DNA of 64,000 nucleotides, taken from Bradyrhizobium guangxiense. GTDB lineage: Bacteria > Pseudomonadota > Alphaproteobacteria > Rhizobiales > Xanthobacteraceae. How positions within the stretch are numbered: position 1 is the stretch's first letter; every line of letters begins with the position of its first letter. Below the pieces are notes generated by a model. It was given only the letters and a program-made list of their open reading frames with translations, was not told the origin of the DNA and ran no database searches. Of the stretch, positions 63,384 to 64,000 are shown in pieces. The position numbers and the translations under genes were made by a program. The stretch is from the NCBI RefSeq assembly GCF_004114915.1, contig NZ_CP022219.1, positions 4,308,501 through 4,372,500 of the forward strand. Reading direction: 5' to 3'.

Positions 63384-63544
63384 GATGCCACCCCGTTGCC
63401 GGCGTGCCACGTTTCCCCCATGGCTGCGCCGAACGATCCGGAATCTTGCCGACCGGTGTGTCCGCAGTTGTGCGAACGGATGTCGAAATTGAGACGGGTG
63501 CGGGGCCAGTCTGCGGCCCGCGAGCGGCGCTCGGAAACCCGCCG

Positions 63545-63663
63545 CCTGTCAGGCTGCCGTAAGCGGAGCCGGCTAGGATGACGCGGCTATGGTGTTGCAG
63601 CCCAGCACCTCAGCCTCCAATAACTTCTCTGCCCCGCTTGGCTCTCTCCAGGCGGGGCTTTTT
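63545..63663 (+). ncRNA. Candidate small RNA with intrinsic terminator
   Basis: A perfect terminator (GCCCCGCTTGG, loop CTCTCT, CCAGGCGGGGC, then TTTTT; 63631-63663) points along the plus strand, but no plus-strand gene precedes it. The ~85 nt before it (GTTGCAGCCCAGCACCTCAG region) could be a short transcript. The 5' end is a guess. Confidence 0.35.
63631..63663 (+). terminator. Intrinsic terminator without an assigned gene
   Basis: GCCCCGCTTGG and CCAGGCGGGGC pair over 11 positions (one G-U) around CTCTCT, followed by five T. It cannot serve the minus-strand DUF2798 gene, since no T-run lies on that side. Confidence 0.85.
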
Positions 63664-63920
63664 CATGCCTGCCGGCCGGCTCGCGGATCCCTCTCGTCCC
63701 GCGTCAGAAGCAGCGCGAAGGCGCGGATCGCCGGCGCGGCCAGGAGCACGATCGGCAACATCGCGGCCCAGGCGATCAGCCACGACACCATCCAGTGCGC
63801 GACGAACGTCATCGCATTGTCTGCGGGAAAGCTGGCGATCCCAGCCGCGATCAGCGAGGTCAATCCGGACTGGATGATGCCGAACACGAAATGACTGTAG
63901 CGGCGGGGAATGCCGAGCAT
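63663..63920 (-). CDS. DUF2798 small membrane protein
   Basis: 85 residues with two helices: HFVFGIIQSGLTSLIAAGIA and WMVSWLIAWAAMLPIVLLAA. These are the DUF2798 hallmarks; function unknown. The ATG at 63920 has AGGGCCC upstream. It may begin an operon that lies outside the window or be single. Confidence 0.85.
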   Translation of the reverse strand: MLGIPRRYSHFVFGIIQSGLTSLIAAGIASFPADNAMTFVAHWMVSWLIAWAAMLPIVLLAAPAIRAFALLLTRDERDPRAGRQA

Positions 63921-64000
63921 CGCGGGCCCTGTTGCGTAACCGTCATCAGACCAAGCAAGGCACGTGCCGCAGCTTGCCGGGAATCAAGACCCCGTCCAGC

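Overview
The window is ordinary high-GC chromosomal DNA from an alphaproteobacterium of the Nitrobacteraceae, most likely Bradyrhizobium or a close relative. The evidence is the protein families and their order: three-part PurS/PurQ/PurL, F1-ATPase zeta inhibitor, BolA and CGFS glutaredoxin, EgtB/EgtD, and alaS near recA. A GTTC-N7-GTTC SOS box before recA and many short palindromic repeats between genes agree with this. I see no rRNA, tRNA, CRISPR, prophage or insertion sequence. Species placement is inference.

Layout. 1-2319: two tandem secreted caspase-like proteins, the second cut by the window edge. 2485-9942: acyl-CoA synthetase, an orphan SecD-head protein, a membrane cNMP-binding protein, glutamate racemase, an HpcH-type aldolase, a cupin and a stand-alone E2-like acyltransferase. 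10143-14464: rpsD with its terminator, threonine aldolase and two paralogous serine hydrolases. 14508-31518: a run in which purC-purS, purQ, purL, bolA and grxD, all on the minus strand, are interleaved with unrelated genes (egtBD, ltrA, an acyltransferase, thioesterase, DMT transporter, corA); several junctions carry repeats. 30215-32449: ATPase zeta subunit, a LysR regulator and a divergent PEP-mutase-family enzyme.

32436-40851 is the most interesting part. A sigma-54 activator with two PAS domains (36256-38181) is divergent from an ABC importer plus cyanase (SBP, permease, ATPase, cynS). A near-consensus -24/-12 promoter lies before the importer operon, and three tandem near-palindromes lie about 85-135 bp upstream of its predicted start. 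A second -24/-12 site precedes an OsmC / acyl-CoA-dehydrogenase-like / rhodanese operon on the other side of the regulator. I read this as one sigma-54 regulon for cyanate and possibly related sulfur-nitrogen compounds (thiocyanate, cyanide). The promoters and gene order are seen; the substrate is inferred.

41089-47243: TetR regulator, a SARP/BTAD-alpha/beta-hydrolase fusion, quinone oxidoreductase, hotdog protein and exported amidohydrolase. 47381-52273: a TrmJ-type RNA methyltransferase fused to a degenerate DUF559 domain, NADP isocitrate dehydrogenase with terminator, two small DUF proteins and a cyclic-nucleotide-gated potassium channel. 52280-61323: alaS and recA (both minus) flank a plus-strand glycine-cleavage operon gcvT-gcvH-gcvP headed by a tandem glycine riboswitch. 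61909-64000: small hypothetical genes, a DUF2798 membrane protein and a possible small RNA with an intrinsic terminator.
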